From positions 1 through 32,230 of the forward strand of contig SFCS01000015.1 of the NCBI GenBank assembly GCA_004558485.1: a stretch of DNA of 32,230 bases, in the 5' to 3' direction. Source of the stretch: Ruminococcus sp. Lineage in GTDB: Bacteria > Bacillota > Clostridia > Oscillospirales > Acutalibacteraceae. Below are positions 24,779-32,230 of this stretch, one piece after another; within the stretch, counting starts at the first letter, position 1; each line of letters starts with the position of its first letter. The notes under the pieces were generated by a model, which worked only from the letters and a program-made list of their open reading frames with translations, had not been told where the DNA came from and ran no database searches. The translations under genes and the position numbers were made by a program.

Positions 24779-26533
24779 GTGCTGCGGCAGCTGACATTTG
24801 ACAGACTTTTCCCCCGTTTCTTCACCGGCTGGTGTCTTGCCGCGCTGACGGAGACGGTGCTTTCCCCCTACAGCTTTTCCGACAAGGCGTTTTTCACCGC
24901 CGTTTCCCCTCTGCGGTTTTTGCTCATTCTTTTTGCCATCACGGCGCTTCTGACCGCCCTCGCCGTCAAATGCCGCACGAAGGTTCTCGAGACGCGGCTC
25001 ATGGTCGCGGCTGCCCTTCTCTATCTGTTTGCGTTGGCGCTCGAAAAGCGGGATTTTTGGTTTTCGACGGCGTTGGTGCTGGTGATGTTTTTTGCGCTGC
25101 TGTATGCCACCCATCACGACCGTCTCGGTCTTGCGGCGTGGCAGCCGACAAGGCGGCAGACCATCCTCGTCGTTGCTGCGGCGGGCGTGATCTTCACCGC
25201 CTTCAACTGCACGGTGACGCTCTGCCGGTATTACGGGTTTACAAGCTCCACCTTCGATCTCGGCATCTTTTCGCAGATGTTCTACTATATGAAGGAAACG
25301 GGACTTCCCCTGACGACCTGTGAGCGCGGCAGTCTTTTGTCGCATTTCGCTGTACATGTTTCCCCCATCTGGTATCTGCTGCTGCCGGGCTATCTGCTGT
25401 TCCCCTCCCCCGCCTATTTGCAGATCATGCAGGCACTGGTGCTGGCGAGTGCCGTCATCCCGCTGTATCTTCTGATGCGGCGGCGCGGGCTGTCCCTGCG
25501 CGCGGTGCTTGCCGTTTGTCTGTGCTTTTTTGCCTATCCCGCGCTGGCGGGCGGTTGCTTTTATGATGTGCACGAAAACTGCTTTCTGACGCCGCTGCTT
25601 TTTTGGATGTTCTATTGCTTTGAAAGCGGCCGGCGGCTGCCGCTTGCGATATGTACGCTGCTGACGCTGACGGTGAAGGAGGATGCCGCCGTCTATGTTG
25701 CCGCTTTTGCGCTGTATCTCTTGTGCAGCCGCAAGGCATACAAAACGGGGCTTTGCCTGTTTGCTGCCGCCGTTCTCTATTTCGTCGGCGCGGTGACGCT
25801 TTTGTCTCATTTCGGTGAGGGCGCGATGACCGCCTCGCGGTTCACGCCCTATATGACCGACAGATACGGCAGCATGGTGCAGGTGCTGCGCAACATCTTT
25901 TTCGATCCCGGCTATCTTTTCTCCGAGGTGTTCACGGCGGAAAAGGTGAAATTTTTGCTGCTCATGCTGATGCCGCTGGCGTTTTTGCCGTTCTGCACGC
26001 GGCACGTTTCCCGCCTTTTGCTGCTCATTCCGATCTTGGCAATCAATGTCATGCCGGACTGGGTCTATCAGTATTCCACGCATTTTCAATATGTGTTCGG
26101 CAGTCTTGCGCTGCTGTTTTACCTCGCCGTTCTCAATCTCGACAGCCTCTCCCGCAAGACGCGGGGGCTGCTGTTGCCGCTTGCCGTGTGCAGCGCCGTC
26201 CTTCTCGCAACCGCCGATCTCTCAGGGTATATGGGGACAGTTGACCGCTGTTTTGAAAATGCGGAGCAATACCGCACGATCAGAACCGTCTTGGCGGACA
26301 TCCCTGCCGAGGCGTCGGTCAGCAGCAACGGTTTTTATCTTCCCACCATTTCTGCCAGGCGGGAGGTCTATGATATCATGTGGAACCGTCGAGGTGACTA
26401 TGTCGTTTTGGATCTGCGCCCGAGCTTCGGCAACAACGCCGCGGAGGATGAAACCCTTGCGGCCGATGACCGCTATGTCTGCGAGACCTACATAGAAGAA
26501 CTGATCGCCGTTTATCGGCGGAAAGGAGACTGA
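24779..26533 (+). CDS. DUF2079 family integral membrane protein
   Basis: A 584-aa protein with about 10-12 hydrophobic helices. The DUF2079 pattern is clear: FDLGIFSQMFYYMKETGLPL, then SHFAVHVSPIWYLLLPGYLL and ALVLASAVIPLYLLMRRRGL, followed by a DVHENCFLTPLLFW loop. The family is thought to be related to GT-C-type membrane glycosyltransferases, but no substrate is known. I chose the GTG at 24779 because AAGGAGGTG lies 5 nt before it; an upstream ATG at 24728 has no such site. The tetR-type gene starts one base after its stop, so the two are probably cotranscribed. I find no convincing promoter in the short divergent gap. Confidence 0.85.
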   Translation: MLRQLTFDRLFPRFFTGWCLAALTETVLSPYSFSDKAFFTAVSPLRFLLILFAITALLTALAVKCRTKVLETRLMVAAALLYLFALALEKRDFWFSTALVLVMFFALLYATHHDRLGLAAWQPTRRQTILVVAAAGVIFTAFNCTVTLCRYYGFTSSTFDLGIFSQMFYYMKETGLPLTTCERGSLLSHFAVHVSPIWYLLLPGYLLFPSPAYLQIMQALVLASAVIPLYLLMRRRGLSLRAVLAVCLCFFAYPALAGGCFYDVHENCFLTPLLFWMFYCFESGRRLPLAICTLLTLTVKEDAAVYVAAFALYLLCSRKAYKTGLCLFAAAVLYFVGAVTLLSHFGEGAMTASRFTPYMTDRYGSMVQVLRNIFFDPGYLFSEVFTAEKVKFLLLMLMPLAFLPFCTRHVSRLLLLIPILAINVMPDWVYQYSTHFQYVFGSLALLFYLAVLNLDSLSRKTRGLLLPLAVCSAVLLATADLSGYMGTVDRCFENAEQYRTIRTVLADIPAEASVSSNGFYLPTISARREVYDIMWNRRGDYVVLDLRPSFGNNAAEDETLAADDRYVCETYIEELIAVYRRKGD

Positions 26534-26534
26534 C

Positions 26535-27089
26535 ATGCCGAATTTCACCCGCAAAGCCATTCAGGAGGCATTCATCACGCTGCTCAACGAGCGCCCCTTG
26601 AAGCAGATCACCGTGAAGGACATCGTGGACACCTGCGGCATCAACCGCAACACCTTCTATTATCATTTTGCCGACATCCCGACGCTGCTGCAGGAGATCA
26701 TCACCGAGGACGCCGAAAACATTATCGAGACCTACCCGACTCTGGACTCCGTCGAGCAGTGTCTCGGCGTCGCGCTGCAGTTTGCCATCAAGAACAAGCG
26801 TGCGGTCTTACATATCTACAATTCCGTCAGCCGCCATGTCTATGAGCAATATCTTATGCAGGTGTGCGACTATGTCATCACGACCTACTGCAACACCCTT
26901 TTCGGCGACAAAAAAATCCGCGACGCGGACAAGGCGCTCATCATCAATTTGTATAAGTGCACCTGCTTCGGCATCGTGATCGACTGGATGGCAAGCGGCA
27001 TGCGCACCGACATTCTGAACGATCTGCACCGTGTGTGCGAGCTGCAGCGCGGCGCTTTGGAGACCATGATCGACCGTGCCGCCAACTAG
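26535..27089 (+). CDS. TetR-family transcriptional regulator
   Basis: A 184-aa regulator. The N-terminal DNA-binding domain (TRKAIQEAFITLLNERPLKQITVKDIVDTCGINRNTFYYHF over about 5-47) is a standard TetR helix-turn-helix. The C-terminal ligand domain is all-helical and resembles that of clostridial DhaS-like TetR proteins. GAAAGGAG lies before the ATG, inside the end of the DUF2079 gene. It is followed by a terminator and then by the HdeD-MMPL-repeat-protein genes. That neighbourhood is typical of a repressor of an efflux operon. The inducing ligand is unknown. Confidence 0.93.
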   Translation: MPNFTRKAIQEAFITLLNERPLKQITVKDIVDTCGINRNTFYYHFADIPTLLQEIITEDAENIIETYPTLDSVEQCLGVALQFAIKNKRAVLHIYNSVSRHVYEQYLMQVCDYVITTYCNTLFGDKKIRDADKALIINLYKCTCFGIVIDWMASGMRTDILNDLHRVCELQRGALETMIDRAAN

Positions 27090-27130
27090 ACATTTTCCGC
27101 GTTTTGTCTGAATTCTATACAACTGCACTG

Positions 27131-27164
27131 CCTGTGCCCGTTTTTGGGGCACAGGTGTTTTTTT
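27131..27164 (+). terminator. Terminator after the tetR-type gene
   Basis: A 9-bp stem (CCTGTGCCC/GGGCACAGG, 7-nt loop) is followed by TG and a run of seven T. It separates the DUF2079-tetR pair from the downstream membrane genes. Confidence 0.88.
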
Positions 27165-27198
27165 GTCCGTATGCAAGGCGGGACACATGGCGTATACT
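27164..27198 (+). promoter_or_regulatory. Promoter and candidate operator of the HdeD-MMPL operon
   Basis: TATACT (27193-27198) lies about 24 bp before the DUF308-type ATG, with no good -35 at 16-18 bp. Just upstream are the inverted half-sites TGTCC (27164-27168) and GGACA (27181-27185), a spacing fitting a TetR operator. Both the promoter and the operator are inferences from position. Confidence 0.4.
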
Positions 27199-27221
27199 AA
27201 CCTGCGAAAGGAGAGGTTTGT

Positions 27222-27818
27222 ATGCGTTCCGTAACCCCTATTCGCGCCGCCAAAATCGGCTATATCGTCACATCGGCACTGCTGTGCCTGTTCGGCGTTT
27301 TGCTGATTGCGTGGCCCACCGTCTCCGTGCAGTGGATTGCCGTTTGCTGCGGCGTTTTGATGCTGCTGTTCGGCGTTGCCAAGCTGTGCGGCTATTTTTC
27401 CCGCGATCCGTATCGCCTTGCGTTCCAGTATGACCTTGCCTTCGGCATCCTCCTGCTGGTGCTCGGCACGATCGTTCTGACCCACACCGAAAGCGCCATT
27501 GCCTTTTTGTGCATGCTTTCCGGACTGTTTACGCTGTCCGACGGTCTTCTCAAAATCCAGACCGCCCTTGAGGCGAAACGATTCGGCATCGCACAGTGGT
27601 GGGTCATCCTGCTCGGTGCCGTTCTGACCGGCGTTCTCGGTGCGGTGCTCATTTTCCGTCCCGGCTTCGGCGCGGAGCTGCTCGTCGTGTGGCTCGGCAT
27701 CACGCTGCTTGCCGAGGGCATTCTGAGCCTCATCACCGTTATCACCGCCGTGCACATTATACGGCACGGACAGCAGCGGGTCATTGAAGGCACCTGCTAT
27801 GAAGAAAGAGAGGATTGA
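27222..27818 (+). CDS. HdeD/DUF308 family membrane protein
   Basis: A 198-aa protein with about six transmembrane helices in the DUF308 (HdeD-like) arrangement, in which pairs of helices repeat (GYIVTSALLCLFGVLLIAWP, then FGILLLVLGTIVLTHT and ILLGAVLTGVLGAVLIFRPG). E. coli HdeD is an acid-resistance membrane protein; the clostridial relatives have no known role. AAAGGAGAGG precedes the ATG. It is followed 6 bp later by the MMPL transporter, so it is probably part of the same operon. Confidence 0.9.
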   Translation: MRSVTPIRAAKIGYIVTSALLCLFGVLLIAWPTVSVQWIAVCCGVLMLLFGVAKLCGYFSRDPYRLAFQYDLAFGILLLVLGTIVLTHTESAIAFLCMLSGLFTLSDGLLKIQTALEAKRFGIAQWWVILLGAVLTGVLGAVLIFRPGFGAELLVVWLGITLLAEGILSLITVITAVHIIRHGQQRVIEGTCYEERED

Positions 27819-27824
27819 CACGCC

Positions 27825-29939
27825 ATGCGATTTTCCAGAGCGGTGGTCAAGCACCGCATTGTCATTCTGATCGTTGCCCTGCTGCTGCTTATCCCCTCCA
27901 CGCTCGGCATGATCGGTACGCGCATCAACTATGATATGCTCAACTACCTCCCCGACGACATGGACACCGTCATCGGTCAGGAAGAGCTTTTGCAGGATTT
28001 CGGCAAGGGCGCTTTCTCCCTCATCGTCGTCGAGGATATGCCCGCAAAGGATGTTGCCGCCCTCAGAGAAAAGATCGAAAAGGTCGATCATGTGGAAACG
28101 GCGCTGTGGTATTCCTCGCTGGCGGATGTCTCCATCCCGATGGAGCTTTTGCCCGACAAGATCTACAAGGAATTCAACACCGACAACGCCACCCTGATGG
28201 CGGTGTTCTTCGACAGCGCCACCTCCGCGGATGTCACGATGGATGCCATCCGCGAGATCCGCACCATCGCCGGCAAGCAGTGCTTTGTTTCCGGCATGTC
28301 CGCGCTCGTGACCGATCTTAAGGACCTGTGCGAGCAGGAGGAGCCGATCTATGTCGGACTTGCCGTTTTGTGCGCCTGTGTTGCGATGGTCGCGCTGCTC
28401 GACGGTTGGCTGGTGCCGTTTGTGTTCCTCGCCTCCATCGACATGATGATCCTTCTGAACCTCGGCACGAACTACTTCTTCGGCGAAATTTCGTACATCA
28501 CCAAGGCGCTGTCCGCCGTTTTGCAGCTTGCCGTCACGATGGACTATTCCATCTTCCTGTGGCACAGCTACAACGAGCAGCGCACCCGCTTTGACGACCC
28601 CAAGGAGGCCATGGCGCACGCCATCCATGAGACGCTGACCTCCGTCGTCGGCAGCTCCGTCACCACCGTTGCCGGTTTTGCGGCGCTGTGCTTCATGTCC
28701 TTCACTCTGGGGCGTGACCTCGGCATCGTGATGGCAAAGGGCGTCATCTTCGGCGTCATCGGCTGTGTCACCGTGCTGCCCGCCATGATCCTGGTGCTCG
28801 ACAAGCCGCTGCAAAAGACCAAGCACCGCTCCATCATCCCGAACATGCAGAAGTTCGCAAAGGGTGTCACCCGTGTGTTCCCCGTGTTTTTGGTGCTGTT
28901 CGTGGCACTGGTGCCGCCGGCATACTATGCCTACAGCAAAACAAACAGCGAGGTCTATTATGACATGGGACAGTGTCTGCCCGAGGACATGGAATATGTC
29001 ATCGCCAACTCCAAGCTCTCCGATGACTTCGACATTGCCTCCACACACATGGTGCTGGTGAACGCCGACCTGTCGCCGAAAACCGTGCGTGCCATGACCG
29101 CCGAAATGGAAAAGGTGGACGGCGTGAAATATGTGTTGGGGCTGGAGTCGGTCGTCGGCTCGCGCGTGCCGGAGGAGGTGCTGCCGGACAGCATCCGCAG
29201 CATCTTAAAGAGCGACAAGTGGGAGCTGCTGCTCATCAACTCCGAATATAAAGTCGCCAGCGATGCCGTCAATGCGCAGGTCGCAAGTCTCAACGACATT
29301 TTGAAAAAATACGATGAGACCGGCATGCTGATCGGCGAAGCGCCCTGCATGAAGGACATGATCGAAACGACCGACCATGACTTCAAGGTCGTCAACGCCA
29401 TCTCCATTCTCGCCATATTTGTCATCATCGCCCTGGTCGAAAAGAGTGCCTCGCTGCCGTTCATCCTCATTGCGGTCATCGAGCTTGCCATCTTTATCAA
29501 CCTCGGTCTGCCGCACTTCTTAGGGCAGTCGCTGCCGTTCATCGCGCCGATCTGCATCAGCACCATCCAGCTCGGCGCCACCGTCGACTACGCCATTCTC
29601 ATGACCACCCGCTATAAAGCGGAGCGCATCGGCGGCGCCGATAAGCGCAGCGCCGTCACCACGGCACTTGCGACCTCCATTCCGTCCATCCTCGTCAGCG
29701 GCATCGGCCTTTTCGCCGCGACCTTCGGCGTGGCGGTCTATTCCGACATTGACATCATCAGCTCCATGTGCATGCTGATGGCGCGCGGTGCGGTCGTCAG
29801 TATGCTGTGTGTCATCCTGATCCTGCCTGCACTGCTGATGCTGTGCGACGGACTCATCACCGGAACCACCCTCGGCATGAAGCAGTGCCGCAAACATAGT
29901 ACGGAGGTAAAGAGTTATGAAACGACTGTCAAGCATTAA
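27825..29939 (+). CDS. MMPL-family RND transporter
   Basis: A 704-aa protein with the RND/MMPL fold: two halves, each with one N-terminal helix, a large extracytoplasmic domain and a five-helix bundle. The first half carries the signature region LQLAVTMDYSIFLWHSYNEQ and the second the matching IQLGATVDYAILMTTRYKAE. The paired Asp residues in these helices are in the place of the proton-relay residues of MMPL transporters. Such transporters export lipids, hydrophobic peptides or drugs, and the substrate here is unknown. Its last 23 nt overlap the next gene, implying coupling. Confidence 0.95.
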   Translation: MRFSRAVVKHRIVILIVALLLLIPSTLGMIGTRINYDMLNYLPDDMDTVIGQEELLQDFGKGAFSLIVVEDMPAKDVAALREKIEKVDHVETALWYSSLADVSIPMELLPDKIYKEFNTDNATLMAVFFDSATSADVTMDAIREIRTIAGKQCFVSGMSALVTDLKDLCEQEEPIYVGLAVLCACVAMVALLDGWLVPFVFLASIDMMILLNLGTNYFFGEISYITKALSAVLQLAVTMDYSIFLWHSYNEQRTRFDDPKEAMAHAIHETLTSVVGSSVTTVAGFAALCFMSFTLGRDLGIVMAKGVIFGVIGCVTVLPAMILVLDKPLQKTKHRSIIPNMQKFAKGVTRVFPVFLVLFVALVPPAYYAYSKTNSEVYYDMGQCLPEDMEYVIANSKLSDDFDIASTHMVLVNADLSPKTVRAMTAEMEKVDGVKYVLGLESVVGSRVPEEVLPDSIRSILKSDKWELLLINSEYKVASDAVNAQVASLNDILKKYDETGMLIGEAPCMKDMIETTDHDFKVVNAISILAIFVIIALVEKSASLPFILIAVIELAIFINLGLPHFLGQSLPFIAPICISTIQLGATVDYAILMTTRYKAERIGGADKRSAVTTALATSIPSILVSGIGLFAATFGVAVYSDIDIISSMCMLMARGAVVSMLCVILILPALLMLCDGLITGTTLGMKQCRKHSTEVKSYETTVKH

Positions 29940-31902
29940 ACAGTATATGAAGAAACCGGCAGTATGGGCGATCTGCGCGGCGCTGCTTGTCGGCAGCGTT
30001 GCCGGTGCCGTCGGCACGCTGGCATTCACAAAGGATACGAAGCTTGAGACCGCCAAGCCCGCACAGACGGCGGGCACGGTAACCGCAACAACCGACGACA
30101 CAAAAACGGTTGACAAGGACGAGACCGTCTATGTGCTTGCCGGCGCGGACGGCACGGTGCAGAAGATCATCGTCAGCGACTGGATCAAAAATGCCATCGG
30201 CAGCACCACGCTCACCGATGTGGGCACGCTCGGCGATGTGCAGAATGTCAAGGGCGACGAAAGCTACACCATGAACGGCGATAACATGCGCGTGTGGGAT
30301 GCCGCGGGCAATGACATCTATTGCCAGGGCACGATCGAAAAGGAATTGCCGGTCGGCATGACCGTGACCTATACGCTGGACGGCGCGGCGATCAGCCCTG
30401 CCGATCTTGCGGGAAAGAGCGGCAAGGTCACCATCCGCTTTGACTATCAGAACCGCCAGTATGAGACGGTCACTATCGACGGCAAAAACGAAAAGATCTA
30501 TGTGCCGTTTGCCATGCTGACCGGCATGCTGCTCGACAGCGATGTGTTCGAGAATGTCACCGTCAGCAACGGAAAGCTCTTAAATGACGGCAACCACACC
30601 GTCGTCATCGGCATTGCCTTCCCCGGGCTGCAGGAAAACCTGGCGCTTTCCGCCGACAAGCTGGAAATTCCCGATTATGTGGAGATCACCGCCGATGTCA
30701 AAAGCTTTGAAATGACCAACACCGTCACCGTTGCCACCAACGCGCTTTTGAACAACATCGACACCGACAAGCTGAACAGCGCAGAAGAGCTGAAAACTGC
30801 GGTCGATCAGATGACCGACGCCATGCGGCAGCTCACCGACGGCTCGTCGAAGCTGTATAGCGGCCTGACGACGCTGCTGCAAAAGTCCGATGAGCTGGTA
30901 GCCGGTATCGACAAGCTCGCCGTGGGCGCTGCGGCGCTGAAGGACGGCGCAGGTGCTGTGGACGAAGGGACGGCAAAGCTGCTTTTGGGACTTGCCACTC
31001 TCTGCGACAACAACGACACCTTGAACGGCGGTGCCAAGCAGGTCTTTGAAACGCTGCTCGCCTCCGCCGATGCGCAGATCGCCGCCAAGGGGCTGACGGT
31101 CGACAAGCTGACCGTCGACGGATACAAGGCGACGCTCTCCGCCCTCATCACCGCCCCCAACGCGACGCAGACAGCACAGCTTGTCGGCATCGCCGACACC
31201 GTATTGGAGCAAAAGCTGGCAGCGGCGGGCGTGCCGCAGGCACAGTATGCTGCGGTGAAGTTCATGCTGTATCAGCGCATCGCCGTGCAGCAAAAGACGC
31301 AGGATGCCGCTATGCAGGAAATCGTCACCGTGCTGCATAAGGCAAATGCGGGCGACATCGCTGCTCTGCAGGAGGTCGGCGCCGCCATGCAGGCTGCCGC
31401 CACTGCGGACGGGAAAAAGGCGATAAACGGGCTGCTGCTTGCCATGGCAAAGGAAACGCTCGTCCCCACCATTGAGGGCGCAATCGCATCGCTCGACGAA
31501 TATAACAAGTTCTATACGGGACTTGCCGCCTACACGGCGGGTGTGGCGGAAGCCAAAAACGGCGCAACGGCGCTGAAGGACGGCACGGCACAGCTTGCCG
31601 CGGGTGCAGGGGGGCTGTATGACGGCATCCTGCAGCTGAAAAACGGCGCACCGGCGCTGGTGGACGGCGTGAGCGCGCTGAAGGACGGCAGTGCAACGCT
31701 GTCCGACGGACTTGCCCGTTTCAACAAGGAGGGCGTGCAAAAGCTGTCCGACGCCGTGAACGGCGATCTTGCCGGACTGTATACCCGCCTCAAGGCGACG
31801 GTGGATGTCTCCAAGCACTACAAGTCCTTCTCCGGTATCACCGATCAGATGGACGGTCAGGTGAAATTCATCTATCGCACCGCGGACATTTCCGTGAAGT
31901 AA
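29917..31902 (+). CDS. Membrane-anchored helical-repeat protein (YhgE/Pip X-repeat-like), MMPL partner
   Basis: A 661-aa protein with one N-terminal hydrophobic segment (about 13-36, signal or anchor) and then an extracytoplasmic beta-rich region (about 60-260). The remainder is long helical, with two arrays of degenerate 'xLxDGxxxL' repeats (about 300-365 and 540-620, for example ALKDGTAQLAAGAGGLYDGI and ALVDGVSALKDGSATLSDGL). These resemble the X-repeats of YhgE/Pip proteins. Unlike YhgE/Pip there is no C-terminal membrane domain; the chain ends soluble. ACGGAGG precedes the ATG, which lies 23 nt inside the MMPL gene. Such a protein next to MMPL suggests a periplasm-like adaptor, but this is inference. 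Confidence 0.85.
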   Translation: MKRLSSIKQYMKKPAVWAICAALLVGSVAGAVGTLAFTKDTKLETAKPAQTAGTVTATTDDTKTVDKDETVYVLAGADGTVQKIIVSDWIKNAIGSTTLTDVGTLGDVQNVKGDESYTMNGDNMRVWDAAGNDIYCQGTIEKELPVGMTVTYTLDGAAISPADLAGKSGKVTIRFDYQNRQYETVTIDGKNEKIYVPFAMLTGMLLDSDVFENVTVSNGKLLNDGNHTVVIGIAFPGLQENLALSADKLEIPDYVEITADVKSFEMTNTVTVATNALLNNIDTDKLNSAEELKTAVDQMTDAMRQLTDGSSKLYSGLTTLLQKSDELVAGIDKLAVGAAALKDGAGAVDEGTAKLLLGLATLCDNNDTLNGGAKQVFETLLASADAQIAAKGLTVDKLTVDGYKATLSALITAPNATQTAQLVGIADTVLEQKLAAAGVPQAQYAAVKFMLYQRIAVQQKTQDAAMQEIVTVLHKANAGDIAALQEVGAAMQAAATADGKKAINGLLLAMAKETLVPTIEGAIASLDEYNKFYTGLAAYTAGVAEAKNGATALKDGTAQLAAGAGGLYDGILQLKNGAPALVDGVSALKDGSATLSDGLARFNKEGVQKLSDAVNGDLAGLYTRLKATVDVSKHYKSFSGITDQMDGQVKFIYRTADISVK

Positions 31903-31911
31903 ACAAAACAG

Positions 31912-31944
31912 AAAAACCGGCTGCCGCACGGCAGCCGGTTTTTT
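31912..31944 (+). terminator. Intrinsic terminator of the MMPL operon
   Basis: A long stem (AAAAACCGGCTGCC with its complement, loop GCAC) ends in six T, about 10 bp past the stop codon of the repeat protein. The symmetrical A and T tracts would let it work in both directions. Confidence 0.93.
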
Positions 31945-32027
31945 GTGATGCAGGAGATAAAAAGTCGCCCATGAAATCAAATCCACCCATCGCCGCAGGT
32001 GATTTCTTCCATAAGAAGGGGGTAACA

Positions 32028-32063
32028 GAAAAAAAACTCCGCGTCAAAGACGCGGAGTTTTTT
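32028..32063 (-). terminator. Terminator of the tRNA-Lys-tRNA-Glu transcript
   Basis: A stem with arms ACTCCGCGTC/GACGCGGAGT and a 3-nt loop is flanked on the minus strand by a run of T, directly after the CCA end of tRNA-Glu. The region between this and 31944 (about 83 bp) contains no gene I can support. Confidence 0.9.
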
Positions 32064-32064
32064 C

Positions 32065-32140
32065 TGGTGACCCGTACGAGATTCGAACTCGTGTTGCCGG
32101 CGTGAGAGGCCGGAGTCTTAGACCACTTGACCAACGGGCC
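32065..32140 (-). tRNA. tRNA-Glu (anticodon CUC)
   Basis: A 76-nt cloverleaf on the minus strand. The acceptor stem is GGCCCGT/ACGGGTC (with one G-U pair), the anticodon stem CCGGC/GCCGG with loop CTCTCAC (anticodon CTC, reading GAG), and the T-arm ACGAG-TTCGAAT-CTCGT. The CCA end is encoded. Confidence 0.96.
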
Positions 32141-32216
32141 TGGTGCACCATCAGGGGCTCGAACCCGGGACACCCTGATTAAGAGTCAGGTGCTCTACCA
32201 ACTGAGCTAATGGTGC
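32141..32216 (-). tRNA. tRNA-Lys (anticodon CUU)
   Basis: A 76-nt cloverleaf on the minus strand. The acceptor stem is a perfect GCACCAT/ATGGTGC, the D-arm GCTC/GAGC, and the anticodon stem CCTGA/TCAGG with loop CTCTTAA (anticodon CTT, reading AAG). CCA is encoded. The T-stem CCGGG/CCCTG has a C-U mismatch at the second pair. Its last base abuts the first base of tRNA-Glu with no spacer. Confidence 0.95.
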
Positions 32217-32230
32217 ATACAAACGCGGCT

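Noticed and set aside
24548..26089. Long open frame on the minus strand opposite the DUF2079 gene (513 codons)
   Set aside because: It is rich in Gln, Arg, His and Lys, has no family motifs and mirrors the real DUF2079 gene. Long antisense frames are common in GC-rich genes.
26808..29048. Long open frame on the minus strand opposite the TetR, DUF308 and MMPL genes (746 codons)
   Set aside because: It spans three clear plus-strand genes, has His/Asp/Gln-rich composition and contains no recognisable domain, so it is an antisense shadow.
31974..32013. Inverted repeat GAAATCA/TGATTTC between the two terminators
   Set aside because: Seven-nucleotide arms with a long loop are not significant in isolation, and no function is suggested by position.
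31868..32173. Minus-strand open frame over the terminators and tRNA-Glu
   Set aside because: It runs through a tRNA and two terminators and has no plausible start signal or domain.

Overview
The window looks like a chromosomal segment of a GC-rich, endospore-forming member of the Clostridia, most likely the Oscillospirales/Ruminococcaceae group. This rests on a Gram-positive-type PolC, sporulation genes (spoIIGA, sigE, sigG, yunB, a YlmC/YmxH-type gene), a sodium-pump decarboxylase beta/gamma pair and the general character of the 16S 5' half. I could not run a database search, so the genus is open.

Layout. Positions 1-633 hold the 5' part of a 16S rRNA gene on the minus strand. It is driven by two tandem sigma-A promoters at about 833-861 and 948-976. 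Upstream of it, still on the minus strand, are a cysteine-rich conserved protein with a good sigma-K-like promoter, the helicase pcrA, and a sodium-pump decarboxylase beta/gamma pair with its own promoter. Next comes a large housekeeping block, in transcription order rpsB-tsf-pyrH-frr-uppS-cdsA-dxr-rseP-ispG-polC, which links translation, UMP synthesis, isoprenoid and phospholipid precursor synthesis and replication. A structured repeat of about 190 bp (17012-17200), flanked by two copies of one terminator hairpin, separates tsf from pyrH, and pyrH has its own promoter. Further upstream are a YlmC/YmxH-type gene, sigG, sigE, spoIIGA, ligA and yunB. A sigma-F-type promoter and an mRNA hairpin sit in front of sigG. 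A 14-bp tandem repeat sits in front of spoIIGA.

At about 24.7 kb the strand switches. On the plus strand a DUF2079 membrane protein is followed one base later by a TetR-type regulator. After a terminator comes a three-gene unit: an HdeD/DUF308 membrane protein, an MMPL/RND transporter, and a large secreted or membrane-anchored protein with YhgE/Pip-like helical repeats. This TetR-HdeD-MMPL-repeat-protein group is the most accessory-looking part of the window. The right edge holds tRNA-Lys(CUU) and tRNA-Glu(CUC) on the minus strand, abutting with no spacer and followed by a strong terminator.

How it fits together: most of the window is core genome (rRNA, tRNA, translation factors, DNA replication and ligation, isoprenoid and lipid precursors) interleaved with the sigma-E/sigma-G control genes of sporulation. 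I found no CRISPR array, prophage, transposase or defence locus. The points of most interest are regulatory: the sigma-F promoter and hairpin before sigG, the tandem repeat before spoIIGA, the sigma-K-like promoter before the cysteine-rich gene, and the structured repeat between tsf and pyrH. The efflux-like cluster is the other.
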